From: a bacterium
GTDB lineage: Bacteria; CLD3; SB21
DNA: 64,000 nucleotides
Direction: 5' to 3'
NCBI GenBank assembly: GCA_008933615.1
Contig: WBUR01000016.1
Location: forward strand, 1-64,000
Shown here: piece after piece, positions 43,635 to 53,207 of the stretch
How the letters are laid out: each line of letters begins with the position of its first letter
Position numbering within the stretch: position 1 is the first letter of the stretch
Program-made: the position numbers and the translations under genes
The notes under the pieces: model-generated
Seen by the model: only the letters and a program-made list of their open reading frames with translations
Database searches by the model: none
What the model was told of the DNA's origin: nothing

Positions 43635-44843
43635 ATGGCTGATTTTTTTCAAAATGGCAGCGTAACCACTTTACAAAAACTGAAGGATCGACCGATCGAG
43701 GAGATAGAAGAAGAACTACGGCAGTTTGCTAAGAAGAAAAATGTGGTTTTATTGCTCCCGTCCTTGTATTCGGAATTTGAAGGTCCCGCGATGCCGCACA
43801 TCGTCGAGGAATTGCGTCATGTCGATTATTTATTTCAGATCGTGTTATCGCTGGATAGTGCCGATGACCGGCAGTTTCAAAAAGTAAAATCGATTTTCGC
43901 GGATTTCCCGTCTAAAGTGAAAATCATCTGGCATGATGGACCGAAAATGTCCGAAATGTATCATAAGTTGAAAGGTAGCGGTTTTGATATCAGTACCCCG
44001 GGCAAAGGTCGTTCTGTTTGGGTCACATTGTTATATATCCTTGCGGATAATGATGTGGATGTTATTGCGCTCCACGATTGTGATATTGTGAATTACAAAC
44101 GGGAGTTGCCGGCACGTTTGATCTATCCCCTGGTTCATCCGGCGCTTCATTATGAATTCAGTAAAGGGTATTATGCGCGTGTGACTCACAAGCTATACGG
44201 CCGCGTTACACGCTTATTTTATACCCCGATCATACGCGCGTTAAAAAAAATAATCGGGCTAAACTCTTTTCTTGAATACCTGGACAGTTTCCGTTATCCG
44301 CTTTCCGGAGAATTTGCTTTTGTTCGGACATTAGCTAAAGGAATCCGCATCTCCCCGACGTGGGGACTCGAAGTATCCATGTTGAGCGAGGTATATCAAA
44401 ATGCATCCGTTAACAGGATCTGTCAGGTTGAAATTCAGGAAACCTATGAACACAAACACCAGGAACTGAAAAAAGACAAACCAAATGAAGGTTTAGTCCG
44501 CATGGCCAATGACATTTCCCTAACTCTTTTCCGGGTATTGAGTCAGGATGGGATAGTCATGTCACGCGCTTTCTACTCAACATTGCTCACCACGTACATT
44601 CAGGAATCACGGAAAGCCATAGATATTTTTAATGCGGTCTCCGTGATCAACGGGCTATCTTATGACCGTAACAGTGAGCTTGAAGCCGTTGACGCCTTTG
44701 TAAACGCCCTGAAATCTGCTGTGCAGGAGTTCACGCAGGATCCGATAGGCGTACGGATGCTCCCGGCGTTTGTACGAATTGTAGCTGCGCTTCCCGAATT
44801 TACCAATCAGTTGGTCGAACACGTCAATCATGATAATGCGTGA
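43635..44843 (+). CDS. Glucosyl-3-phosphoglycerate synthase-like glycosyltransferase (GT81)
   Basis: 402 aa. Features shared with GpgS: LLLPSLYSEFEGPAMPHIVE, the PGKG loop in DISTPGKGRSVW (122-125), the divalent metal motif ALHDCDIVNYKRE (D148-C-D150), RYPLSGEFAFVRTLAKG, and TWGLEVSMLSEVYQ, where the last two match the active-site glycine/aspartate/glutamate regions. In the family the enzyme transfers glucose from a nucleotide sugar to 3-phosphoglycerate. The phosphatase at 39237 would complete glucosylglycerate synthesis. Sugar donor cannot be told. Confidence 0.8.
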   Translation: MADFFQNGSVTTLQKLKDRPIEEIEEELRQFAKKKNVVLLLPSLYSEFEGPAMPHIVEELRHVDYLFQIVLSLDSADDRQFQKVKSIFADFPSKVKIIWHDGPKMSEMYHKLKGSGFDISTPGKGRSVWVTLLYILADNDVDVIALHDCDIVNYKRELPARLIYPLVHPALHYEFSKGYYARVTHKLYGRVTRLFYTPIIRALKKIIGLNSFLEYLDSFRYPLSGEFAFVRTLAKGIRISPTWGLEVSMLSEVYQNASVNRICQVEIQETYEHKHQELKKDKPNEGLVRMANDISLTLFRVLSQDGIVMSRAFYSTLLTTYIQESRKAIDIFNAVSVINGLSYDRNSELEAVDAFVNALKSAVQEFTQDPIGVRMLPAFVRIVAALPEFTNQLVEHVNHDNA

Positions 44844-45036
44844 TTGACACATCCATGCAGCTCATCGTTTATTATTTTTCAATTTAATAATCCACTTAAT
44901 CGTATTGACTGAAAAATAATGATCAGCTAAGATTTTTATTCCATCGGATTTATTGGAATTCATCATAATCAGTTTTACATCTCAACAAATTTCGGACGAT
45001 TGATTTTGCAGTTGCCTTTAATTTGATGGCAAAGTT

Positions 45037-46653
45037 ATGGAACAAATAGACTGGATCATCGTTTTCGGCTACATCGTTTTGATTATTGGCATCAGTATAA
45101 TAATTGGACGTCGCCAAAAAACGCAGGAGGACTATTATCTGGCAGGGCGCTCGATGGGTGCCTGGAAAATTGCTCTGTCCATCGTTGCCACGCAGGTCAG
45201 TGCGATAAGTTTGATAGGCGTTCCGGCATTTGTCGCCGCAAATCCGAGCGGCGGCTTAGTATGGCTTCAATACGAATTTGCCGTACCCCTCGCGATGATT
45301 CTGATCATGACCGTATTATTACCTGTCTATCATCGTTTGCGCGTAATCAGTATTTATGAGTATCTTGAAAAGCGGTTTGGCCGTCAAGTCCGGTTATTGT
45401 TAAGTATGGTTTTTCTGATCAGCCGCGGGCTGGGAAGCGGCGTGATGCTTCTCGCCACTTCAATTTTGACCGCCGCCTGCCTCGGCCTTGATATTATTAC
45501 AACTATTCTGATCATGGGAGTGGTGTCTATCATCTATACATCCATCGGCGGAATCACGGCAGACATATACAGCGACATTATCCAGTTAATCGTTCTCTGG
45601 ATCAGCACATTTATCCTGGTTGGGATTGTCATATCCTTGCTAAATTTTGACACATTGAGTTTGACGTCCATAGAACAACAGCGGTTAAATATTTTCGATT
45701 TTCAATCCACGGGTTTAGGTGATGGGCAGACCTTTGGGTTTTGGCCGATGCTTTTCGGCGGCATATTTTTATATTTCTCATATTACGGGTGTGATCAAAG
45801 TCAGGCGCAGCGATTATTAACGACTCCGACAGTTCAGGAAGCCCGAAAATCCTTATTTCTGAACGGTCTGTTACGATTTCCGTTGGTGTTGACCTACTGT
45901 GCCTTTGGAGTATTATTAATTCCTTATTTGGCTCAAAATTCCGTTATGGCGGAAAAAATAAAAGAGGTCGGGCCTGATTATTTGGTGCCTTATTTTCTGC
46001 TCGAGTACGTGCCTAAAGGTTTTCTGGGGCTTACAGTTTCCGGTATTTTTGCCGCTTCCATGTCCAGTTTAGACAGTTCGTTAAATTCGTTAAGTGCTTC
46101 GACTTGGCGGGATGTTATTTTAAACTACCATCGTTCTGCATTGAATTGGACTCCCCGGAATTCTGTGCTGATCTCCAGAGTTTTGACCGTTGTATGGGGA
46201 GTCATTTGCACCGGATTCGCCGTATTGCTTACCGTGAGTTCAGATACAGTCATCGAACTGATTAACAAAATCGGTTCTGTTTTTTACGGGCCGGTCGCCG
46301 CTATCTTCGTTTTAGGCATCCTAATTCGATCGGCCAATCAAACCGGCGCAATTATTGGGTTAGTAGCAGGAGTTAGTGTCAACATAGGATTGTGGGTTTT
46401 TGCCGGACAATCTGTTTCCTGGCTCTGGTGGAACCCCATTGGCTTTCTTATTTCATTCTTCACCGGTATGGTTCTCGGGAGGATAACAGGTTTGAATAAA
46501 TACGTTGTAGTTCAGGGATCGACCGGAATTAATAAGAATGATATTTACTCTGAAAAAACGGTATTTTATTCAATTGGCTTAACCGTTGGATTTGTTTTCA
46601 TACTGATAATCTGCCTGCTGACTGAATCCTTTCTGCAGAAATTCTTGATGTAG
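45037..46653 (+). CDS. Sodium:solute symporter (SSS family)
   Basis: 538 aa, about 13 membrane helices. Family features: YYLAGRSMGAWKIALSIVAT near the first helices, SAISLIGVPAFVA, GGITADIYSDIIQLIVLW, and ASMSSLDSSLNSLSA around TM8, where SSS members place Na+-site serines. Substrate not determinable (sugars, proline, betaine, carboxylates are all possible). Placement right after the GpgS-like gene suggests uptake of a compatible solute or precursor (inference). It is followed by a stress-signalling module. Confidence 0.85.
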   Translation: MEQIDWIIVFGYIVLIIGISIIIGRRQKTQEDYYLAGRSMGAWKIALSIVATQVSAISLIGVPAFVAANPSGGLVWLQYEFAVPLAMILIMTVLLPVYHRLRVISIYEYLEKRFGRQVRLLLSMVFLISRGLGSGVMLLATSILTAACLGLDIITTILIMGVVSIIYTSIGGITADIYSDIIQLIVLWISTFILVGIVISLLNFDTLSLTSIEQQRLNIFDFQSTGLGDGQTFGFWPMLFGGIFLYFSYYGCDQSQAQRLLTTPTVQEARKSLFLNGLLRFPLVLTYCAFGVLLIPYLAQNSVMAEKIKEVGPDYLVPYFLLEYVPKGFLGLTVSGIFAASMSSLDSSLNSLSASTWRDVILNYHRSALNWTPRNSVLISRVLTVVWGVICTGFAVLLTVSSDTVIELINKIGSVFYGPVAAIFVLGILIRSANQTGAIIGLVAGVSVNIGLWVFAGQSVSWLWWNPIGFLISFFTGMVLGRITGLNKYVVVQGSTGINKNDIYSEKTVFYSIGLTVGFVFILIICLLTESFLQKFLM

Positions 46654-46854
46654 TTTAAAATTTTGTAATGAATGTATTCCAAATACTTCTCACTTCTCCG
46701 GTCCGATTTTGATATTTTTCACCCATACGATGTATTCATGCTTGAATGTGACTTTTTGTTTATCTACTTTTCTAAATTAATGAGAAACATAAATTTCGAT
46801 TATTCGTAGATAATCTCCAGAAGCGATCACTGAAAGCTCTGAAATACTATTCGA

Positions 46855-49119
46855 ATGGAAAATCCCTCCAAAATATTACGGCTGAATATCGTTTTTATTA
46901 TTTTATTGTTCCTTACGGGACTTGGTATCAGTTCATTTCTTTTTTATGCTCGTATCCGTTTTACTCTTGGAGTTGTTCTCAATGAAGCCGTCATAATTGG
47001 TGTTTTAGTGCTCGTTCTATACACCGTATTTACCAATGGCCGGCTTGATGAAATGAGCATTACCCGCAAACTCAGATCAGGTCTCTTACTCATGTTGGCA
47101 ATTTATACTGTGGGGTTCGTGATAGCGTTTATGCTGCAGCCTGAGTATAAACCCCCAAGATATGCCGGCGGTAATGTGATGGAACCCAACTCTTTATCGG
47201 CCGTGCTAGTGGCGCATGTGATCGGAATCGTAGCGGTCGTATGTCTTTCGATTATGCTGAGGTTGATTCAGACGCTTATTTTTCACCGTCGAAAAAAAAA
47301 CACACAGAATCACTTTTTTGTGTTTGTTCTCCTTGCCGGACTCACCATTCTCTCAACTGCTTTAACCGGCAAACCGTTGCGGTATGATCCTTCCGCCAAC
47401 CATGTTGTCACGTTCGTGCTGCTTATTCTGACGACCATTTTCATGTCACTGAACGTGGTACGGGTCGGCTGGGTCACGGTACTTAACCGGCGGCAAAAAT
47501 TATTTACATTCCTTGGCGGCATTATCTTCACTGTAGTGGCGTCGGGCCTTTTAGGCGCGCCGATCGGCGGAGGCATTACGTTCTCGGACATAGTCGAATC
47601 TTACAGCCTGTCGGCCGGCTCGTTCCTGTTCATCGTAGCGATTTTCGTTTTTTTCTACAGTATTACAACGACCGTCAATACGTTGATGCATTTGCCGACA
47701 GCTGCAATTTATGACAAGAAAGTGCGCGAGATTAATTCCATCTACAGCCTCAGCCGAACGATCAATTCCCTTTTTGATTTTGACAAGATCGTTGTTACCG
47801 TTACCGATCTGGTTTGCGAAGCCACGAACGCGCAGGCATCGTGGCTGGAGATGACTAAGGCCAAAAATCCGTCATTCCGAGGCCAGTTTGATTTTGTTGC
47901 ATTAAAAACAAAAGACAATTTTCATGTTCACTTTTTGGAACTGAGTTCAAAAAAATATCTTACCAAAGGCGGGGATTCACAATTATTTCCATCGAACGAT
48001 CTTGATTACTTGCATTATTTAGTTCAGCCGGTCGAAATGATTTTACAAACAAAGAAACCGATTGTCATTAATCAGGTTAAAAAGGATAAAACGACTAAGG
48101 ATCTGAAACGTACGCCAATGGAGTCTCTTGTAGGTGTTCCTCTTATTTCCAACGATGAAATTGTAGGCGTACTCTATGCTGCAAAAGCGCAGCAATTTGG
48201 ATTTGACCAGGATGATATTGCGATCATATCCGCATTTGCAAACCAGACTACCGTTGCTCTGGAGAATACGAGGCTTGTCAAAGAATCCTTGGAAAAAGAA
48301 CGGTTGGAGCAGGAATTGCGCATTGCGCACGAAGTGCAGATGAGGCTGATCCCACAACAAATTCCCACGATCAGAAACGAAACCGGCACGAAAGGACTCG
48401 ATATAGGCGCAATGACGCTTCCCGCCAATGAAGTCGGCGGGGACTATTACGATTTCGTTAAGTTGGCGGATTGGCGTCTAGGCATTGTGGTTGCTGATGT
48501 TTCCGGAAAAGGTACTTCGGCTGCATTTTATATGGCGGAAATCAAAGGAATTATTCAGGCGTTAGCTGGAATTTATTCTGCACCAAAGGACCTGATGATT
48601 GCGGTCAATGAAGTTTTATATGGAAGCATGGATCGAAAATCTTTTATTACCGTTCTCTATGTTGACTTTGATATTTCAAAAAACGAATTACGTTTTGCGC
48701 GCGCAGGGCATTGTCCGCTGCTGCACGTTTGCGGTGAAGAAAATAATTTTGTTCGTCCGGACGGCATCGGACTTGGGCTGGACAACGGGTTGCTTTTTCG
48801 TAATTCGATGGAGGAACATGTGATAAAGGTTCAAAATGAGGACATTTTCGTTATGTACTCTGACGGATTAATTGAGGCGCGAAATCCAAATGGCGAGGAA
48901 TTTGGGGAGGACAGACTATGCGCGTCAGTTCAATCAGTTCGCAGCCTCGATGCTCAAACGATCAAAGATAAGATCATTCAGGACGTCAGTTTTTTCGAAA
49001 ACGGATCTAAGGCGCACGACGATTTGACTTGCGTTGTATTAAAATTGAAAGAACTTTCGGTTGATGCGGAAACGCACGTTTCATCGCCGCGCAAAGATGC
49101 CGTGCTTGTACAGGGTTGA
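46855..49119 (+). CDS. Membrane GAF-SpoIIE (RsbU-like) serine phosphatase
   Basis: 754 aa. Eight or so membrane helices occupy residues 10-280. Then come a GAF domain (about 295-465), a short coiled coil (EKERLEQELRIAHEVQMRLIP) and a PP2C-type SpoIIE domain (about 505-735) with AMTLPANEVGGDYYDFVKL, VADVSGKGTSAAFY, MYSDGLIEARN and AHDDLTCVVLKL, giving the full metal-ligand set. It would dephosphorylate a STAS antagonist, which is encoded next (49235), with the anti-sigma kinase after it, forming a partner-switching module. The sensor signal is unknown. Confidence 0.88.
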   Translation: MENPSKILRLNIVFIILLFLTGLGISSFLFYARIRFTLGVVLNEAVIIGVLVLVLYTVFTNGRLDEMSITRKLRSGLLLMLAIYTVGFVIAFMLQPEYKPPRYAGGNVMEPNSLSAVLVAHVIGIVAVVCLSIMLRLIQTLIFHRRKKNTQNHFFVFVLLAGLTILSTALTGKPLRYDPSANHVVTFVLLILTTIFMSLNVVRVGWVTVLNRRQKLFTFLGGIIFTVVASGLLGAPIGGGITFSDIVESYSLSAGSFLFIVAIFVFFYSITTTVNTLMHLPTAAIYDKKVREINSIYSLSRTINSLFDFDKIVVTVTDLVCEATNAQASWLEMTKAKNPSFRGQFDFVALKTKDNFHVHFLELSSKKYLTKGGDSQLFPSNDLDYLHYLVQPVEMILQTKKPIVINQVKKDKTTKDLKRTPMESLVGVPLISNDEIVGVLYAAKAQQFGFDQDDIAIISAFANQTTVALENTRLVKESLEKERLEQELRIAHEVQMRLIPQQIPTIRNETGTKGLDIGAMTLPANEVGGDYYDFVKLADWRLGIVVADVSGKGTSAAFYMAEIKGIIQALAGIYSAPKDLMIAVNEVLYGSMDRKSFITVLYVDFDISKNELRFARAGHCPLLHVCGEENNFVRPDGIGLGLDNGLLFRNSMEEHVIKVQNEDIFVMYSDGLIEARNPNGEEFGEDRLCASVQSVRSLDAQTIKDKIIQDVSFFENGSKAHDDLTCVVLKLKELSVDAETHVSSPRKDAVLVQG

Positions 49120-49234
49120 AATGACGGCCATGGGTTTAACTTTCGGCTTGAATTAAATGAAAAATAGGATTACAATACTCATACTCTAAAATGTATTCTA
49201 TTTTTCATCCATTAACTAATGTAGGAATGGTTCA

Positions 49235-49600
49235 ATGAGCGGATTCGAAGTCTTTCGAAAAGACAACCAGGACGTTTCAGTACTCTTCTTAAAAGGGTAT
49301 CTGGATGCCCATACGTATCCTAATTTTGAAGCAGAGCTTCAAAAATTGGTTGATGAAAAGCGATATAAAATTATCGTCGACTTCAATGACCTGAGCTACA
49401 TTTCAAGTGCGGGGCTGGGCGTTTTCATGGGCTTCATCGAAACGGTCCGTGATAATTCCGGCGACATCAAGCTATGCTCCATGTCGAGCAAGGTGTTTAA
49501 GGTTTTTGATTTGTTGGGTTTTCCGACGATCTATCAGATTTTGAAAGATGCGGAAGAAGCTCATAACAAATTTAAGGACACCGGCAGTGTATCCGGATAA
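49235..49600 (+). CDS. STAS-domain anti-sigma factor antagonist
   Basis: 121 aa. Core ALSO named region: YKIIVDFNDLSYISSAGLGVFMGFIE contains the phospho-acceptor serine of SpoIIAA/RsbV-like proteins (YISSAGL). Dephosphorylated antagonist would bind the anti-sigma kinase encoded 43 bp downstream. AGGA ribosome site. C-terminal SVSG tail is ordinary. Confidence 0.9.
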   Translation: MSGFEVFRKDNQDVSVLFLKGYLDAHTYPNFEAELQKLVDEKRYKIIVDFNDLSYISSAGLGVFMGFIETVRDNSGDIKLCSMSSKVFKVFDLLGFPTIYQILKDAEEAHNKFKDTGSVSG

Positions 49601-49643
49601 TGACTCAAAGATGTAATATAGGGTGAATTGAAGAGGTTTTAGA

Positions 49644-50075
49644 GTGAAAAAGAAATCGGCAAATATTTTTACGTTAAATATTCCCAGTCGAACGGATAAT
49701 CTGGAGATCATCAGGGAGTTTATCATTGGGATTGCAAAAAAATTCGGATTTGATGATGAAGGAATCAGTGAAATTGAGCTGGCCGTAGATGAAGCTTGCG
49801 CAAACGTGATCAAACATGCATACAATTACGATGAAAATAAAAAGATAGATATAACCGTAGAAACCAATTTGTCTAAACTCACCATTACGATAAGCGATCA
49901 GGGCCGAGGATTCGATCCCGGCAAATTGGAAAGCCCGGAACAACGCCTACAAAAACACGCGCGCGGCGGTTTGGGCATCGCGCTGATCAAAAAGGTTATG
50001 GATGAAGTAAGTTTCGATCTTCATCCCGGCAGTAACCACGTTAAAATGGTAAAATATATTTCTAATCCTAATTAA
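49644..50075 (+). CDS. RsbW/SpoIIAB-like anti-sigma kinase (HATPase)
   Basis: 143 aa, GTG start with AGAGG upstream. GHKL ATPase with N box IELAVDEACANVIKHAYNY, G1 DQGRGFDP and G2 ARGGLGIALIKKVMDEV. Phosphorylates the STAS partner and binds a sigma factor or other target. No sigma factor gene is adjacent; the ECF-type gene at 37113 is 12 kb away and not of the usual sigma-B type. The controlled output is therefore unknown. Confidence 0.9.
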   Translation: MKKKSANIFTLNIPSRTDNLEIIREFIIGIAKKFGFDDEGISEIELAVDEACANVIKHAYNYDENKKIDITVETNLSKLTITISDQGRGFDPGKLESPEQRLQKHARGGLGIALIKKVMDEVSFDLHPGSNHVKMVKYISNPN

Positions 50076-50152
50076 TTCCTTCCTTGCATTTCTTTTAATT
50101 CCCGCTCTATATTAATCATGATCTTTGCACATAACGAAAAGTAATCGTACTC

Positions 50153-51769
50153 ATGACGTTCGCTTTGTCAGATATTATAACATACCTGAGCCCCGTGGTG
50201 TTTTTGTATCCGGAAATTCATTATGTGTTTAAGTGGCTTCCATTCAGCCGTTATCGTATTGGCGAACCGGAAATAATCGCTGACGCCCCCTATCGCGTCG
50301 AACCGAATCGTGATTTACCCGTTCTACTTTTGGTTAAGGATGCGGATAAGCACCCGGTCAGGCTTATCAGAGCCGTAATTACATTATGCGGAGGATCGAA
50401 TACAGCCGTTCATGAAATTGGGATAAATGAACTGGTGGATTCGCCCTGGTGGCGGAAGATTTTTAACGTAAACATTCCACCGGACTGGCGTGGTCAAGTT
50501 TTGTCGGTCGACGTTCAAATTGATTATCAAATTGGGGGAAATCATAAAACACTCCATAATGATAATTGCTTTGGATTGAGTCAAGATCCTTTGAAAGTCT
50601 TAGCTGCAAAAGATCCGACGCCGGCATTTGAAAACTGGTTTCAGGGTGATTTGCATTTCCACACGGATTATACCAGCGATCAGGTTGAATTCGGAGCGCC
50701 GATGGATGCGGCGGTAGAAATGGCCCATGCGCTTGGGCTGAGTTTTTTTGCTGCAACAGATCATTCTTATGATCTGGATGACTATGAAGATAATTATTTG
50801 CTGAATGATCCGGTGTTAAAAAAATGGAAGAGATCGCGGGAAGAAATCAAAACACTCAATACAGTAAATAAAGATCGGATGGTCATCATTCCAGGGGAAG
50901 AAGTGTCCTGTTCAAATGAGGAAGGGCGTAACGTGCACTGTTTGGTGCTTGATCATGACGATTTTCTTCCAGGTTCGGGCGACAGCGCTGAGCGTTGGTT
51001 TCGGACCGATGCCGAGATGACCATCGGTGATGTTGCAAAAAAAGTAAGTTCTTCCGGATTAATGATAGCCGCTCATCCGAAAGATCCGGTGCCGTTGTTA
51101 GAAAAGTTTCTTATTCGCCGGGGACAATGGGCAGATACGGACTGCCGAACGAAGGGGATCAGCGGGCTGCAAATATTAAACGGACTTGACAACGACGCAT
51201 TTACAGAAGGATTAGCGCAATGGGTTCGGCAATTACGGGACGGCGGCCGGAGCTACCTTTTTGCCGGAAATGATGCGCATGGAAATTTTAATCGGTATCG
51301 ACAGGTCAAAATACCCATGCTTTTGCTGAATGAAATTGAAAACCATCAGGCTTTTGGGTGGGCTAGGACCGTGGTATGGTTGGGTCAAGATACTTTAACG
51401 GCAAAAAATATCATAAAACATTTACAATGCGGCCACGCAGTGATCAGTAACGGCCCACTCACCGTGTTCACCGTTCAAAATGAACATGGAGGTATATTCC
51501 AGATCGGAGAAACAGCAAACGGAAACAATTTAAAACTCATGCTTCGATGTAAGACTAATGCCGCATTGGGGAATTTTGCAGAAATAAAAATTATCGCCGG
51601 ACAAATTGGAAAAGCAGAAGTCGTAATCGGCAATTTCCAATCCCTGCGGCATTTTATAGAATATGAAATTAAAGTACGTTCAGCCGCATACAGTTATTTC
51701 CGATGCGAAGCGAGAACCTCTGAAAATTTATTTTGCTACACCAATCCGATATGGGTTGAAAAGAGGTGA
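50153..51769 (+). CDS. PHP-domain metallohydrolase (CehA/McbA-like)
   Basis: 538 aa. A beta-rich N-terminal domain of about 150 residues precedes the PHP domain: QGDLHFHTDYTSDQ (about 163), FFAATDHSYDLDD, IPGEEVSCSNEEGRNVHCL, IAAHPKDP, and FAGNDAHGNFNRY, matching the metal-binding motifs. CehA/McbA members hydrolyse phosphoesters or carbamate esters; the substrate here is unknown. It ends with a C-terminal beta domain. No signal peptide is obvious. Stands 80 bp after the RsbW-like gene. Confidence 0.85.
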   Translation: MTFALSDIITYLSPVVFLYPEIHYVFKWLPFSRYRIGEPEIIADAPYRVEPNRDLPVLLLVKDADKHPVRLIRAVITLCGGSNTAVHEIGINELVDSPWWRKIFNVNIPPDWRGQVLSVDVQIDYQIGGNHKTLHNDNCFGLSQDPLKVLAAKDPTPAFENWFQGDLHFHTDYTSDQVEFGAPMDAAVEMAHALGLSFFAATDHSYDLDDYEDNYLLNDPVLKKWKRSREEIKTLNTVNKDRMVIIPGEEVSCSNEEGRNVHCLVLDHDDFLPGSGDSAERWFRTDAEMTIGDVAKKVSSSGLMIAAHPKDPVPLLEKFLIRRGQWADTDCRTKGISGLQILNGLDNDAFTEGLAQWVRQLRDGGRSYLFAGNDAHGNFNRYRQVKIPMLLLNEIENHQAFGWARTVVWLGQDTLTAKNIIKHLQCGHAVISNGPLTVFTVQNEHGGIFQIGETANGNNLKLMLRCKTNAALGNFAEIKIIAGQIGKAEVVIGNFQSLRHFIEYEIKVRSAAYSYFRCEARTSENLFCYTNPIWVEKR

Positions 51770-51856
51770 AGAAACTTTTAGCTTCCAAAATCACATTGCT
51801 TTTATGTGTTATCTTTTTTAAGTTTTTACAAGTAATTTTCCATAAAAAACAATTTG

Positions 51857-53170
51857 ATGCGACCATTTGATATTCATTGTTCAAACGGCATTCACGTTGA
51901 TAAGGAACTTCCGGGCGACAAATCGATCTCGCATCGCGTTGCGATCATTGCAGCGATAGCAGAAGGCGAATCGATTATACAAAATATGGCAACCGGCGCT
52001 GATGTTATATCTACGCTGCAATGTTTATCTCAATTGGGTGTGGAAATTGAAACTTCAGCGCGTGAAATACGGGTTAAAGGTAAAGGACTAAACGGGCTTC
52101 GAAAAACAGATCGGCATTTGGACTGCGGTAATTCCGGAACCACAGCACGTTTATTGGCCGGCGTTCTTGCTGGACAACCATTTGAGTCAGTTCTTGCAGG
52201 CGATGAGTCGCTTTCTAGAAGACCTATGAGACGCATTGCGAACCCATTGGGACGGATGGGAGCCGGAATCCAAATATCTGAAGGCGGAACTCTCCCCATG
52301 GCAATTTCCGGAACTGTATTGAAGGGATTGAGCCATACACTTGAAGTTGCAAGCGCGCAGGTAAAATCCTGTATACTCCTTGCCGGCATGTATGCTCAAG
52401 GGGAGACCACTATACTCGAAACGATTCCAACCCGTGACCATACGGAGAGGTTATTGCCCTTTATCCGGAAGGAATTTTTGCCTGATGCACATAAGTTGAC
52501 CGTACACGGCGGCTGTAGTATATCGCCGTTCCATATGGCCGTGCCGGGAGATTTTTCATCGGCGGCATTTCTAATTGCAGCGGGAATCCTGATTCCCGAT
52601 TCGAAGATTCGGTTACGTCGCGTGGGATTAAATCCGACGCGCACCGGATTGCTGGATGTTTTGAGAAGGATGGGAGCGCAGGTCACGATAGAGAACCAAG
52701 TTGAGGAAGCAATTGAACCATTTGGAGACATAGTTGTTTCTTATAATGGTCAGACGCTGCAAGGATGTTTACTGGATAAAAAAATAATCGCAAGTATTAT
52801 TGATGAAATTCCGATTCTTGCAGTGCTTGGAACCCAAACCGATTCGGGTTTGGAAATAAGAAATGCATCTGAACTTCGAAATAAAGAATGTGACCGCATC
52901 ACGGCGCTTGCGTATAATTTACGTCAAATGGGAGCTGAAGTTGACGAATTTGAAGACGGTTTATTTGTTCATCCATCTACTTTGAAGCCTGCTTCAATAA
53001 AGACTTTCGGTGATCACAGGATTGCGATGGCCTTTACCATTGCTGCCATGGCGGCCGGTGGCGTATCGACCATAGACGATAGCGAATGTATCGCGATCTC
53101 TTTCCCCGGGTTTATGAAGTATCTCGATATTGAACCAACCGATCGCCATCGGGAACTTTTATCGTGTTAA
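51857..53170 (+). CDS. aroA: 3-phosphoshikimate 1-carboxyvinyltransferase (EPSP synthase)
   Basis: 437 aa. Sixth step of the shikimate pathway: shikimate 3-phosphate + PEP to EPSP. Motifs PGDKSISHRVAII, LDCGNSGTTARLLAGVLAG, and SLSRRPMRRIANPLGRMGA, which is the class II (Bacillus-like) pattern; DHRIAMAFTIAAMAAGG near the end is also diagnostic. Start ATG 51857; a TTG sits just before it in the same frame. Alone, without other aro genes nearby. Confidence 0.94.
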   Translation: MRPFDIHCSNGIHVDKELPGDKSISHRVAIIAAIAEGESIIQNMATGADVISTLQCLSQLGVEIETSAREIRVKGKGLNGLRKTDRHLDCGNSGTTARLLAGVLAGQPFESVLAGDESLSRRPMRRIANPLGRMGAGIQISEGGTLPMAISGTVLKGLSHTLEVASAQVKSCILLAGMYAQGETTILETIPTRDHTERLLPFIRKEFLPDAHKLTVHGGCSISPFHMAVPGDFSSAAFLIAAGILIPDSKIRLRRVGLNPTRTGLLDVLRRMGAQVTIENQVEEAIEPFGDIVVSYNGQTLQGCLLDKKIIASIIDEIPILAVLGTQTDSGLEIRNASELRNKECDRITALAYNLRQMGAEVDEFEDGLFVHPSTLKPASIKTFGDHRIAMAFTIAAMAAGGVSTIDDSECIAISFPGFMKYLDIEPTDRHRELLSC

Positions 53171-53207
53171 AATTTTGAACAGAATCTTGTAACATAGCGG
53201 AGGAATT

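Noticed and set aside
44871-44920. 11-bp AT-rich inverted repeat after the GpgS-like gene
   Set aside because: No T tract and weak AT-only stem with a 28-nt loop; not called as a terminator.
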